The notes beneath the pieces were generated by a model. It was given only the letters and a program-made list of their open reading frames with translations, did no database searches and was not told the origin of the DNA. Source: JAPKZH01 sp964537875 (GTDB lineage Bacteria > Acidobacteriota > Aminicenantia > Aminicenantales > UBA4085). From it: DNA of 26,167 nt. The stretch is taken from NCBI GenBank assembly GCA_964537875.1, contig CAZIDN010000051.1:1-26167 (forward strand). Reading direction: 5' to 3'. Positions 1-7,713 of the stretch are shown in pieces; the first letter of the stretch is position 1; each line of letters opens with the position of its first letter. The translations under genes and the position numbers were made by a program.

Positions 1-1649
1 CCGTCAGGGGCGATTTCACCCCTTACTGGGAAGACGGCGCGGCCTCCACGGCGCTGGAAACGGCGATGACCAGAGCGAGCGCCGCCCGGCTCGTCCAGGC
101 GGAGGCGCTGTGGGCCATGATTGACCCCGAACATTTTCCGGCGGAGGAATTCTACGAGGCCTGGCGCCAGGTCATTTTGTTCGATGAACACACATGGGGG
201 GCGGCGGATAGCGTCAGCCAACCAGACGGTGAAAACGCTAAAACTCAGTGGGCCTACAAACGGGCTTTCGCCCTGGAAGCCGAAAAACGGTCCGCCGCCC
301 TGCGGGATGCCGCGCTCAAAAAACCGGGGCCGTCCGGGCCAAAAAAATCGACTCGCCAGGCGATCGATATTTTCAATACGAGTTCTTGGCCCAGGACAGA
401 AGTCGTGTTCATTCCGAAAGGCTTCAGCTCATCCGGCGACCTGGTCAAAGATGAAAGCGATAATCTCGTTCCTTGCCAAAGGCTGGCGAGCGGTGAATTG
501 GCCATGTTCGTCAGCCATGTCCCCGCGCTTGGCGCCAAGCGCTACACCGTTGAAAAGGGAACGCCGCCGCAAAAAGGATCAGCCCGGGCAGGATCGTCCA
601 GGCTGGAAAATAATGAGATCTCCGTCTCGGTCGACCCCAAGACAGGCGCCCTTTCCAGTTTCAAGTGGAAGACCGACAAAGACATTGAATTCGTCGACAC
701 ATCCAAAGGTGCCGGCCTGAATGAATACATTTACGTGCCCGGGAAAAATCCTGAAAAGGCACAGCGAGCAGGCCGCGTCAAGATTTCCATCAAAGAGCCC
801 GGGCCGCTTGTCGCTTCGCTACTCGTTGAATCCGATGCGCCCGGCTGCCGCAGCCTGAAAAGCGAAGTGAGAATTTATGACGGTTTAGATTATCTCGAAA
901 TCATCAACCTTATGGATAAAGTTCAGGTCCGAGAAAAAGAGAGCGTCCATTTTGCCTTCCCGTTCGGCATTCCCGGGAGCACAGTCCGCTTGGATTTAGG
1001 ATGGGCGATCATTCGGCCTGAATCCGACCAAATTCCCGGATCGTGCAAGGACTACTTCTGCCTCCAGAACTCCATAGACATCTCCAACCAGGATTACGGG
1101 CTGAGTTGGGTCAGCCTGGATGCCCCGTTGATTGAAATCGGCAAAATAACCGACGAAGCGGCCATAGAAAAAGGCGTCCGGGCTTGGCGGACAACCATCG
1201 AGCCTTCCCAGACGATCTATTCCTATGCCATGAACAATTACTGGCACACCAATTATAAGGCCAGCCAGGAAGGCGCCGTCACGCTGCGGTATGCGCTCCG
1301 ACCCCATAAGGGTTTTGAAGCGGCGGCAATAAAAAAGTTCGGCTTGGAGAGGAGCCAGCCGCTCATCGCAGCGGCTGCCGAGGGAGGCACTCCGCTCAGG
1401 CCATCCCTGCTGGAGGTCGAGCCGCCGGGAGTGATCGTCACTTCGCTCCGGCCCAGCTCTGACAAGAAAGGCTGGATCGTGCGGTTGTCGAACGCTTCCG
1501 GCCGTCCGGAAAACGTCGTCCTCCGGGGATCGATCTACCGCGAAGGCTCGGTGTATCTGAGCAATCCTTTTGAAGACCGTCTGGAACGAATCCGGGGGCC
1601 GGTACCCACTCTTCCCTTCGGAATTGTGACGTTACGGGTTGAAAAATAA
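1..1649 (+). CDS. Glycoside hydrolase family 38 (alpha-mannosidase type), 3' part
   Basis: The reading frame is open from the window edge (first full codon at base 3), so the gene begins upstream and only about 548 codons are visible. The first visible residues contain GDFTPYWEDGAAS followed by an Arg/Ala-rich helix. This is the conserved end of the GH38 catalytic domain and three-helix bundle. The remainder is the long beta-sandwich C-terminal half typical of large GH38 enzymes, which remove alpha-mannosyl residues from glycans. The catalytic N-terminal barrel lies outside the window, so activity and signal peptide cannot be judged. The last 320 nt (1330-1649) recur as a gapless relic at 6414-6733, and the last 37 codons recur at 10285-10398. 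A SpoIIM-like gene follows 30 nt downstream with its own strong ribosome-binding site. Family assignment is good; the exact substrate is inferred. Confidence 0.85.
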   Translation, partial: VRGDFTPYWEDGAASTALETAMTRASAARLVQAEALWAMIDPEHFPAEEFYEAWRQVILFDEHTWGAADSVSQPDGENAKTQWAYKRAFALEAEKRSAALRDAALKKPGPSGPKKSTRQAIDIFNTSSWPRTEVVFIPKGFSSSGDLVKDESDNLVPCQRLASGELAMFVSHVPALGAKRYTVEKGTPPQKGSARAGSSRLENNEISVSVDPKTGALSSFKWKTDKDIEFVDTSKGAGLNEYIYVPGKNPEKAQRAGRVKISIKEPGPLVASLLVESDAPGCRSLKSEVRIYDGLDYLEIINLMDKVQVREKESVHFAFPFGIPGSTVRLDLGWAIIRPESDQIPGSCKDYFCLQNSIDISNQDYGLSWVSLDAPLIEIGKITDEAAIEKGVRAWRTTIEPSQTIYSYAMNNYWHTNYKASQEGAVTLRYALRPHKGFEAAAIKKFGLERSQPLIAAAAEGGTPLRPSLLEVEPPGVIVTSLRPSSDKKGWIVRLSNASGRPENVVLRGSIYREGSVYLSNPFEDRLERIRGPVPTLPFGIVTLRVEK

Positions 1650-1679
1650 GCCCTATCCCTAAAAAAGGAGGGTTCTCAG

Positions 1680-2409
1680 ATGTTCCGAGATTACTTTCCG
1701 GCGGAGCGGATGGCCGAACCTAAGATCTCCCCGGTCAAGCGTATCGCGGCGTTTTACGTCCGGCAGTTTGAGTTCATCAAGAGGATGAAGCGGCATCTCC
1801 GGATCTCGATTTATGTTTTTCTCTTGACGACTGCCGCGGGAAGCATTTTTTTTCTGCTGAAACCAGATCTCGCCGTGCACTGGCTGGCGGATTATAAGGC
1901 GGAAATCCTGCGGCACTATCCGAGATCAATGACCCAAGCGGGAGAATTTTTTCATATCGCTGCGAATAATTTGAAGGTCTCCTTACTTGTCTGCCTGATG
2001 GGATTGATCCCCCTTTTTTCTTCCCGCTCTCTTCGGCCTCATCTTCAATGCCACCCTTTTATGCCTGATCTTTATCGTCGGGTTGATTCATCATGAACCG
2101 ATCGTCATGCGTTTTCTCACTCTGATTCTTCCGCATGGGATCATCGAAATCCCAACGATGATTTTTGTCGCCGGTTTCTCCCTCTATCTTTCCTCGCAGA
2201 TGACGAAACGTCTCTTTCGGAAATGGCCCCAGTTGACGATCCGAGCCGACGAACTCTTCAAGTTTATTTCTCAAGATGATCTTCCCGACCGTCAGGAGGC
2301 ATTCGTCGACATCCTCCAAATGTTCGCCGTGGTGATCCTCCCCTTGGTCTTGATCGCCGCGTTGATCGAAACGTTCATCACCCCACTCGTATATCGCCTG
2401 CTCGCCTGA
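1680..2409 (+). pseudogene. SpoIIM/DUF95-family membrane protein, frameshifted
   Basis: Two overlapping reading frames together form one protein of about 243 residues. The first (1680-2096) has a strong ribosome-binding site (AAAAAAGGAGGG) before ATG 1680 and contains a membrane helix (IYVFLLTTAAGSIFFLL) and the start of a second one (NNLKVSLLVCLMGLIPLF). The second frame carries on with LPALFGLIFNATLLCLIFI, then PHGIIEIPTMIFVAGFSL, the 'PHG-E-P' signature of SpoIIM-like integral membrane proteins, and a C-terminal helix. The switch falls in the C5T6 run at 2009-2019; removing one T joins the frames as GLIPLFLPALFGL. This may be a real one-base insertion, a sequencing error, or slippage on the homopolymer. 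Homologues occur widely in non-sporulating bacteria, so the name does not imply sporulation. Confidence 0.72.
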
Positions 2410-2649
2410 CCTCCGGCTCGGGGGGCGTCCGCGGAGCGTCTGGCGGCACAGGACCTCGAAGCGAGTTCTCCCGCTGCGGAAGCGCCGGATGAGGTCGATC
2501 AAATCCAGGCAGGCCGTCTCGTGTTCTCCTCCTGCTTGACTTCGATCATCGGCGGAGAATACAATCTTTTTGTGCAAGGGAGTATGTTTTTAAGCTTCCG
2601 GGGGCAGCGATCTCAAGCGATCGCAAAAACCAAGCTCCTATCATTAGTA

Positions 2650-3765
2650 ATGAAAAATAAGATATTTCGATTAAAGCTGCTCATGCTCATAAATTCTATA
2701 ATGATCTTTGCCGGATACGTTTTGTGCGATATCGCATATTGGCCTAATAATAAAATTAAAGAAAGGCCAATGAGAGCTGAACTCATATTAAAAATCGGCT
2801 CAGATAAGGCGAACGAAGATTTTTATAAGCTTCCCGCCTTTGCCGTGGGCAAGAATGGCCAAATTTACATCTTAGATTCCGGGAATAGCAGGATTCAGTG
2901 CTTTTCCAAAGAAGGAAAATTTCTGTTTGGCTTCGGAAGACGAGGGCAGGGCCCAGGCGAACTCTCGAATAACGCGTGTAAAATTAAAATCCTGTCGGAT
3001 GGAAATATTTATGTGATTGATAATTCACAACGGAGAATAAATGTCTATAACCAAGAGGGAAAGTTTTTATATTTGGCAAAAACGCCGGCTTGGTACAATG
3101 ATATTGTGTTATTAAATAACACTTATTATCTATCGAACATCGTTCTTGAAGAAAACCATAAGCCCATTCATATTTCCCGCTCGTTGGGAAAAATCGATAG
3201 CGATTTCGGAATCTTTGTTGAACCGGCCGTCGGGATCTTAAAGCAAATTAGCCAGCTTCCTATGCCTGAGCCGTGGCGCTATTATTATGGCGACGTTAAT
3301 TTTACTAAGTTAGTTGTAACAAACAAGAGCGAACTAATATTTTCGCAAGGTTATCCGTATCGGCTCATCAAGTATGATGCCAAAGGAAAGGTATTGAAAG
3401 ACATTATGGGCGATGTCGACTTTGATACGTATCATCATGTTAAATATACTCACGATAGCTTTGGAGTTGGTATTATTACTAGCCCCCCAGATGCGGCGTG
3501 GGTCGTATTTGATGTGAGTATTAATAATGATAATCGAGTGGTTGTCCCGTATTTAAATCCTGAGAAAAGTATTTTTTATATTGATATCTATGATTTGGAT
3601 TTGAATTTGATCTCTAGATATAAATTGTTAAATACAATTGCGGATATTAGAAAGAGGAACTATGCATACCAGATCATGGTTGATAATGATAATAATTTAT
3701 ATGCTATGGTGATATCTAAAGAAGATTATCCTAAACTTGTTAAATACAAACTTATTTTTGATTGA
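2650..3765 (+). CDS. Six-bladed beta-propeller (NHL-like) protein, membrane-anchored or secreted
   Basis: A protein of about 371 residues from ATG 2650. It begins with a basic start and a long hydrophobic segment (LLMLINSIMIFAGYVL), either a signal peptide or an N-terminal anchor. The body carries NHL/6-bladed propeller repeats: FAVGKNGQIYILDSGNSRIQ, then FSKEGKFLFGFGRRGQGPGE, then a second ILSDGNIYVIDNSQRRINVY blade and weaker later blades. The GRRGQGPGEL motif is typical of the uncharacterised '6-bladed beta-propeller' family of Bacteroidota, Acidobacteriota and Aminicenantes. The frame is open to 2521, but 2521-2649 looks like leader DNA, so ATG 2650 was chosen for its signal-like N-terminus. 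Its ribosome-binding site is weak and the start is uncertain. The gene is clearly AT-richer than the GH38 gene upstream. No enzymatic residues are recognisable; a binding or scaffold role is inferred. Confidence 0.78.
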   Translation: MKNKIFRLKLLMLINSIMIFAGYVLCDIAYWPNNKIKERPMRAELILKIGSDKANEDFYKLPAFAVGKNGQIYILDSGNSRIQCFSKEGKFLFGFGRRGQGPGELSNNACKIKILSDGNIYVIDNSQRRINVYNQEGKFLYLAKTPAWYNDIVLLNNTYYLSNIVLEENHKPIHISRSLGKIDSDFGIFVEPAVGILKQISQLPMPEPWRYYYGDVNFTKLVVTNKSELIFSQGYPYRLIKYDAKGKVLKDIMGDVDFDTYHHVKYTHDSFGVGIITSPPDAAWVVFDVSINNDNRVVVPYLNPEKSIFYIDIYDLDLNLISRYKLLNTIADIRKRNYAYQIMVDNDNNLYAMVISKEDYPKLVKYKLIFD

Positions 3766-4004
3766 GGCCGGGACTTCACCTAACAAACTGGTCCAGCCCA
3801 AAATGGGGAGCACTTTATGCCATTGAAAATCTCACCTTTGATGTAGTAGACTGACGAGGTAGGTTATTTTATTATCATTATCTAGAGTCCATCATTATTG
3901 CGAGGTGGGATAATTGATGGAATGATGTACGAGAATAGAGAGTTTCTTAAAAGCAGATTCCCATATTTTTCATAGGACTTTCTCAACGCAAGGAGAAAAT
4001 TTAG
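3766..4004. other. AT-rich intergenic region
   Basis: 239 bases between two beta-propeller genes. I see no open frame, tRNA or clear terminator. The only recognisable element is the ribosome-binding site AAGGAG at 3990-3995, nine bases before the TTG start at 4005. A weak promoter-like pair near 3900 (TTGCGA, 17 bases, AATGAT) is too degenerate to call. Confidence 0.5.
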
Positions 4005-5498
4005 TTGAAAAAATTTCCGCTGCTCCTATCCATGTTTCTTATTTGTGTGAGCAACAGCAGCCTATCGTTACAAAAAGTCACAACAAAGGTCAAAGTCTAC
4101 GATGACATTTTTCTTACAGACTCAGGTCTTATCCCTCTTCCGGAAAATGCGACCGAATTGTCGCGTGAATTTACAATAAAATCAGAACAATTTCGGTCTC
4201 CGATAAAGCTGGCTGCCGATCCAAAAGGAAATATATATGCTTCCACAATGAGCACTAGGATTGTGCAGAAATTTAATGCCGCAGGAGAATTTCTACTTCC
4301 TATAGGCAGAAAAGGAAATGGAAAACCGTTTTTCCAAGCTCCCTACGATATTCATGCGGCCAAAGATTATCTCGTCATTCATGATATGGGCAAGAAAAGT
4401 CTTGAATTCATGGATTTCCAGGGCACTTATATCCGAAGTCAAAAAATATCCGAATTCAACGATTTTGCCATCGACGAAAATGGTCGCCTTTATGTTGCCC
4501 ATTATGTTCAAGACAAAGGTTCTCCTCTTATCACAGTTTACTTCCCAGACGGGAAAGAGCTCGCTTTTGGGAAACCTCTCTCTTTTCATCATAGCATGCC
4601 AATATTGAATTCAAGATCGTTGGCCTTAAATAAAAAAGGCGAAATCTATGTTGCCTTTACGTATTTTCCGATCATTCGCAAGTATTCTTCCGGGGGAGAG
4701 CTCCTCGCCGAATACAGGATCGAAAGCCCCGTGATGAAGGCAAAAGAAGACTATAATCTGAATATAGCCGGGGAAGGCATTGCCGATATAACCCAGCGTG
4801 TAGGCTATAAAGCTTTGATCATCAACATTAAGGCCTTTGGGGACAAAATTTATCTGTTGAGTCATTTCCCTCGTCTGGAAATAACAGAAATGGATGACGA
4901 AGCAAATTGCACTGCGACGTACTGGATAGATTTCAAAGAGGTCTATGAAACTAATGATTTTGCGATCCAGGAGACCAATGGAGAAAAGAGGTTTTATGTT
5001 TCACATTCGTATGCCCCCCACTTTGATATCGATGTTTTCAAAAAGAAGAAAATTCATGGAGGAGGACTGAAAGCAGAGATTGAAGAGCTGACCGACGAGA
5101 TCGCATCATATCCGGACAATTATCTTTCTTACAATAACAGGGGGGTCGCAGAACATCGATTGGGGGATTATCTCGGGGCCATCAAAGATTTTTCCAAAGC
5201 CATTGAATTGGCTCCGGATTCTGCTCTTGCTTATAACAACCGTGGGCTGTCTCGAGTTAAAGTGGAAGACCTTGATGGAGCCATAAGCGATTTCACAAAG
5301 GCTACAGAACTGAATCCCAGTGAATTGGGGGTCTTTTATAATCGTGGGATTGCGCTTGCTCATAAAAAAGATTATGAGAAAGCCATCAGAGATTTCGAGA
5401 AAGCGGCAATTCTGGATCCAAAGATTGAAGCCAAGGCTCGGCAACAAATCGACTATTGTAGAAGCCACTTGAAGAACAGCGCAAAAAAGATAATTTAG
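4005..5498 (+). CDS. Secreted beta-propeller protein with C-terminal TPR repeats
   Basis: A 497-residue protein starting at TTG 4005. This start is supported by AAGGAG nine bases upstream and by the immediate signal peptide (KKFPLLLSMFLICVSNSS). Residues about 60-340 form NHL/6-bladed propeller repeats (IKLAADPKGNIYASTMSTRI, FNAAGEFLLPIGRKGNG, DFAIDENGRLYVAHY), like the preceding gene. Residues about 374-475 contain three TPR units built on YNNRG...GDY-GAI-DF-KAIEL-P (YNNRGVAEHRLGDYLGAIKD, YNNRGLSRVKVEDLDGAISD, YNRGIALAHKKDYEKAIRD). Both halves are protein-binding or scaffold folds and no catalytic motif is seen. Its location after another propeller gene suggests a lineage-specific paralogous family. 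Base composition is AT-rich like its neighbour. Domain calls are firm; the role is unknown. Confidence 0.82.
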   Translation: MKKFPLLLSMFLICVSNSSLSLQKVTTKVKVYDDIFLTDSGLIPLPENATELSREFTIKSEQFRSPIKLAADPKGNIYASTMSTRIVQKFNAAGEFLLPIGRKGNGKPFFQAPYDIHAAKDYLVIHDMGKKSLEFMDFQGTYIRSQKISEFNDFAIDENGRLYVAHYVQDKGSPLITVYFPDGKELAFGKPLSFHHSMPILNSRSLALNKKGEIYVAFTYFPIIRKYSSGGELLAEYRIESPVMKAKEDYNLNIAGEGIADITQRVGYKALIINIKAFGDKIYLLSHFPRLEITEMDDEANCTATYWIDFKEVYETNDFAIQETNGEKRFYVSHSYAPHFDIDVFKKKKIHGGGLKAEIEELTDEIASYPDNYLSYNNRGVAEHRLGDYLGAIKDFSKAIELAPDSALAYNNRGLSRVKVEDLDGAISDFTKATELNPSELGVFYNRGIALAHKKDYEKAIRDFEKAAILDPKIEAKARQQIDYCRSHLKNSAKKII

Positions 5499-5740
5499 TG
5501 TTTATGTACCATCTTGGTTCAGATTCCAAGGCCATGTCAAGTTGAGTTCGCAATCTCGCTGCCATCGTAACCCTCTTCAGCTCGCTGCTTGAGCCGTCAG
5601 GAAGGCACGGTTGCACTCCATGGCTTCCTGGACTTTTTCCCGTTTGATATAGCTCCGGTCGGTCCTCCAGTCTTCTGAGTACTCCATGAGAGGCAGGATT
5701 GTCGTGACGGGAAACCTTGCTTGACATCTTTAATGTCAGA
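5499..5740. other. Gene debris downstream of the TPR protein
   Basis: No complete gene is visible. On the minus strand, frame-shifted relative to the tail of the unidentified gene ending at 5597, lies a protein-like stretch reading MEYSEDWRTDRSYIKREK, then VQEAMECNRAFLTAQAAS, then a stop. It looks more natural than the tail in the annotated frame. It may be the true C-terminus of that gene after a frameshift, or a remnant of another gene. I do not recognise its family. Confidence 0.35.
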
Positions 5741-6313
5741 TAGTTTTTTGAGCTTTTTCAATAAGGCTTTCTTATTCACAATATTTCTAGGAGATTGATC
5801 GACCAAAGCCTCGCTTTCGATTGCCCCTGATATCCTCTCCGACCGCCAGGATCGTATTGTTTTGAGAACTTCACGGAAATCTTTGTATTTAAGGATGGAT
5901 TCTGACGGCGTTATACTCGCATCAATATTTCCATAGAAGTCAGCCATCAACCCGCCAAGTAAGGGAGCCTCGATCATATATGAGAGGCAGATATTAATAT
6001 CCTCCCTCGGGATAGAAGACATGGTCGATAAATCATTAAGGCTAACGCATTCTCCCGGATAGTTTATATAATATTGACGAAGGACTTGGAAAATGTGATT
6101 AAACCTTTTTACCAAGTCTTTTACCTCATTGACGCTATCAAGAAGGTCTATTAATGCGAAGAGGCTCAACTTATATTTATTGTCTCGCCTCTCCAAGCAT
6201 CCAGATGATTCCAAGTCGTCCAATAAATCTAGATCTTTATGATTCTCCGCCCGAAACCTTATTGCATTGATCCCTTTTGGGTTAGCCAGGTTAGCCTTGA
6301 ATATTATTTCCAT
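5597..6313 (-). CDS. Hypothetical protein, possible helix-turn-helix domain, odd C-terminus
   Basis: Minus-strand gene of 238 residues starting at ATG 6313, with GAGGG about five bases upstream as ribosome-binding site. The protein is mostly alpha-helical by composition: a charged N-terminal region (HKDLDLLDDLESSGCLERRD), then KDLVKRFNHIFQVLRQYYI. A winged-helix-like stretch follows (VSLNDLSTMSSIPREDINIC) around residue 90-115, which could be DNA-binding, though I cannot assign a family. The first 190 residues or so look like real coding sequence. The last 40 or so (from about QGFPSRQS) are Ser/Arg/Lys-rich and unnatural, while another frame over the same bases is more protein-like, suggesting a frameshift near 5715-5725. 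It is flanked by debris and by a GH38 relic starting 100 bases upstream on the other strand, so it sits in a recombination-prone patch. Confidence 0.55.
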   Translation of the reverse strand: MEIIFKANLANPKGINAIRFRAENHKDLDLLDDLESSGCLERRDNKYKLSLFALIDLLDSVNEVKDLVKRFNHIFQVLRQYYINYPGECVSLNDLSTMSSIPREDINICLSYMIEAPLLGGLMADFYGNIDASITPSESILKYKDFREVLKTIRSWRSERISGAIESEALVDQSPRNIVNKKALLKKLKKLSDIKDVKQGFPSRQSCLSWSTQKTGGPTGAISNGKKSRKPWSATVPS

Positions 6314-6413
6314 TCGTCCCTCATTTTGCTAATAATGAGGAGAGTAGCGGGGTGGGATCTGTGGATTTCCCATCCAAAGGCCAAGTTCAGTTCCCATACT
6401 ATAAGCGTTTTAT

Positions 6414-6733
6414 TAAAAAAGTTCGGCCTGGAGAGGAGCCAGCCGCTCCTCACAGCGGTTGCCGAGGAAAGCACACCGCTCAGACCTTCCCTGCTGGAGG
6501 TCGAGCCGGCCGGAGTGATCGTCGCTTCGCTCAAGCCCGGCGCCGATAAAAAATGCTGGATCGCGAAACTGTACAATGCCTCCGGCCGTCCGGAAAATAT
6601 CAAGCTTCGGGGAGCGATCTGCCGCGAAGGCTCGGTATATCTGAGCAACCCCTTTGAAGACCGTCTGGAACGAATCCGGGGGCCGCTGCCGATTCTTCCC
6701 TTTGAAATTGTGACGTTGAGGATGGAAAAATAA
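6414..6733 (+). pseudogene. Relic of the GH38 3' end (copy 2)
   Basis: These 320 bases align without gaps to 1330-1649, the 3' end of the GH38 gene at the start of the window, and end at the same stop codon. The translated pieces are about 80% identical by eye; both contain KKFGLERSQPL, SLLEVEP and VYLSNPFEDRLERIRGP. The similarity stops abruptly at about 6414, and the upstream sequence (6320-6410) does not resemble GH38. There is no start codon or ribosome-binding site that would make a plausible short gene. This is therefore a truncated remnant of a paralogous GH38 gene. The frame is still intact over the whole relic, so the truncation is probably not ancient. Confidence 0.85.
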
Positions 6734-6812
6734 TCCTTAAAGACCCGACGTCCTCGAAAAATATCTCGACTGTGGCAATTCCCTCTGCGGATTCTCCCGG
6801 ATCTCGTTAATA

Positions 6813-6825
6813 GTCAATAATTGAC
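6813..6825. repeat. Short perfect palindrome in the spacer after the GH38 relic
   Basis: GTCAATAATTGAC is a perfect 13-base dyad. It is followed directly by GACGAAGAGAGGAGCGTC, which itself has GACG/CGTC ends, and by a T/C-rich stretch. It lies in the 130-base non-coding spacer between the GH38 relic and the convergent transglutaminase gene. It may be a regulator site, a fragment of a dispersed repeat, or chance. Confidence 0.3.
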
Positions 6826-6862
6826 GAAGAGAGGAGCGTCCCCTTTTTATCCCCCTTTTTTA

Positions 6863-7546
6863 TTATCCTTGACGAAGTCTATTGAGGCGCTGATTCATGT
6901 TACGAAGCACGATTCTTCCAATAATTCCCGGAAGCTTGTTCTCTGCCTGGATCTTCTTGAATAATCCGTCATGGGAATCAAATACTCCCTTTTCTTCGAG
7001 CATAAAGGCAGCCACCACAATTAAATCATGTTCTCCATCCCAATCGATATTTGACGTCTTTTTTTTATTGATAACGCCCTTCTTGCAGGAAGCCTCGTAG
7101 AGTCCTTTATCAAACAGCGCTTCACAAGCCAGCCATTTCCCGGAAAGATAACATTCGCCCAAGTGATGATACCATATCTCTTTCGGTATCTTCTTCCTGT
7201 ATACATAATCTGGAACCAGACCCTTGATGCTCTCATTGCTCAGGACAACCTGACGATATCTTGCCGGAATTCCTGCTGCGCGCAGCAGAGCAAGTTGAAG
7301 AGTGGTTTTTGTGATACAGAACCCAATTCCTCCCTTCAGTGTCTCTGAGGCCTTGGCATCGTAGCGATTAAATCCAAACAGAATCCGATCTCTGACGAAG
7401 TCAAAAATACGGATAGCTGCTTCTTTCGGTGTTCCCGCATCTTTGGTGAGCTCCCCTGCTTTGCTCTTCACCTCAGCATGATCGCTATCGCAAAGTTCCG
7501 TGGCCTTTAAATATTCATCCATCCCTTCCGGAGGATGCCATTTCAT
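6863..7546 (-). CDS. Transglutaminase-like (papain-fold) domain protein
   Basis: Minus-strand gene of 227 residues, ATG at 7546 with AAGGGGTG seven bases upstream. The central region matches the transglutaminase-like superfamily. AIRIFDFVRDRILF precedes the catalytic-Cys motif GGIGFCITKTTLQLALLRAA (Cys77), followed by AGIPARYRQV. WYHHLGECYLSGKW (His127 or His128) and ALFD (Asp146) would complete the Cys-His-Asp triad. No signal peptide or membrane helix is visible, so a cytoplasmic location is likely. Family members include proteases, peptide N-glycanases and isopeptide-processing enzymes; the specific reaction is unknown. The gene is divergent from the Ser/Thr kinase gene at 7714 and shares its short promoter region, which suggests, without proving, joint regulation. 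Its 3' end converges on the GH38 relic. Confidence 0.8.
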   Translation of the reverse strand: MKWHPPEGMDEYLKATELCDSDHAEVKSKAGELTKDAGTPKEAAIRIFDFVRDRILFGFNRYDAKASETLKGGIGFCITKTTLQLALLRAAGIPARYRQVVLSNESIKGLVPDYVYRKKIPKEIWYHHLGECYLSGKWLACEALFDKGLYEASCKKGVINKKKTSNIDWDGEHDLIVVAAFMLEEKGVFDSHDGLFKKIQAENKLPGIIGRIVLRNMNQRLNRLRQG

Positions 7547-7621
7547 TTTTTCACCCCTTAAATTTTAAAAGAAAAGCACAAAATTATTGGTATTATATTT
7601 TCTCACCGGCTTCTTACAGGA

Positions 7622-7650
7622 TTTGTACTACAGCAAAAAATCGATGTCAA
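7622..7650 (-). promoter_or_regulatory. Putative sigma-70 promoter for the transglutaminase gene
   Basis: On the minus strand, a perfect -35 (TTGACA, plus bases 7645-7650) is followed after 17 bases by TACAAA (7622-7627, 4 of 6 matches). A perfect TATAAT lies further downstream (plus 7592-7597) but has no good -35 at the right distance, so it is an alternative. Confidence 0.5.
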
Positions 7651-7657
7651 GTGAAGA

Positions 7658-7686
7658 TTGACTTAGTTCTAACCGGATGCTATTCT
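7658..7686 (+). promoter_or_regulatory. Putative sigma-70 promoter for the Ser/Thr kinase gene
   Basis: TTGACT (7658-7663), 17-base spacer, TATTCT (7681-7686), about 28 bases before the GTG start at 7714. Its -35 lies only seven bases from the -35 of the divergent promoter, so the two would compete for polymerase or share a regulator. Confidence 0.55.
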
Positions 7687-7713
7687 CTTGATGCATTACT
7701 CAAAGGGTGAAAA

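Noticed and set aside
1680..2409. Evidence for a sporulating organism from the SpoIIM-like gene
   Set aside because: SpoIIM/DUF95 proteins occur widely in non-sporulating bacteria, and no other sporulation gene is in the window.
6239..6733. A 164-residue plus-strand protein including the GH38 relic
   Set aside because: The first part is antisense to the orphan gene's start, and only the last 106 codons resemble GH38. No ribosome-binding site supports the start.
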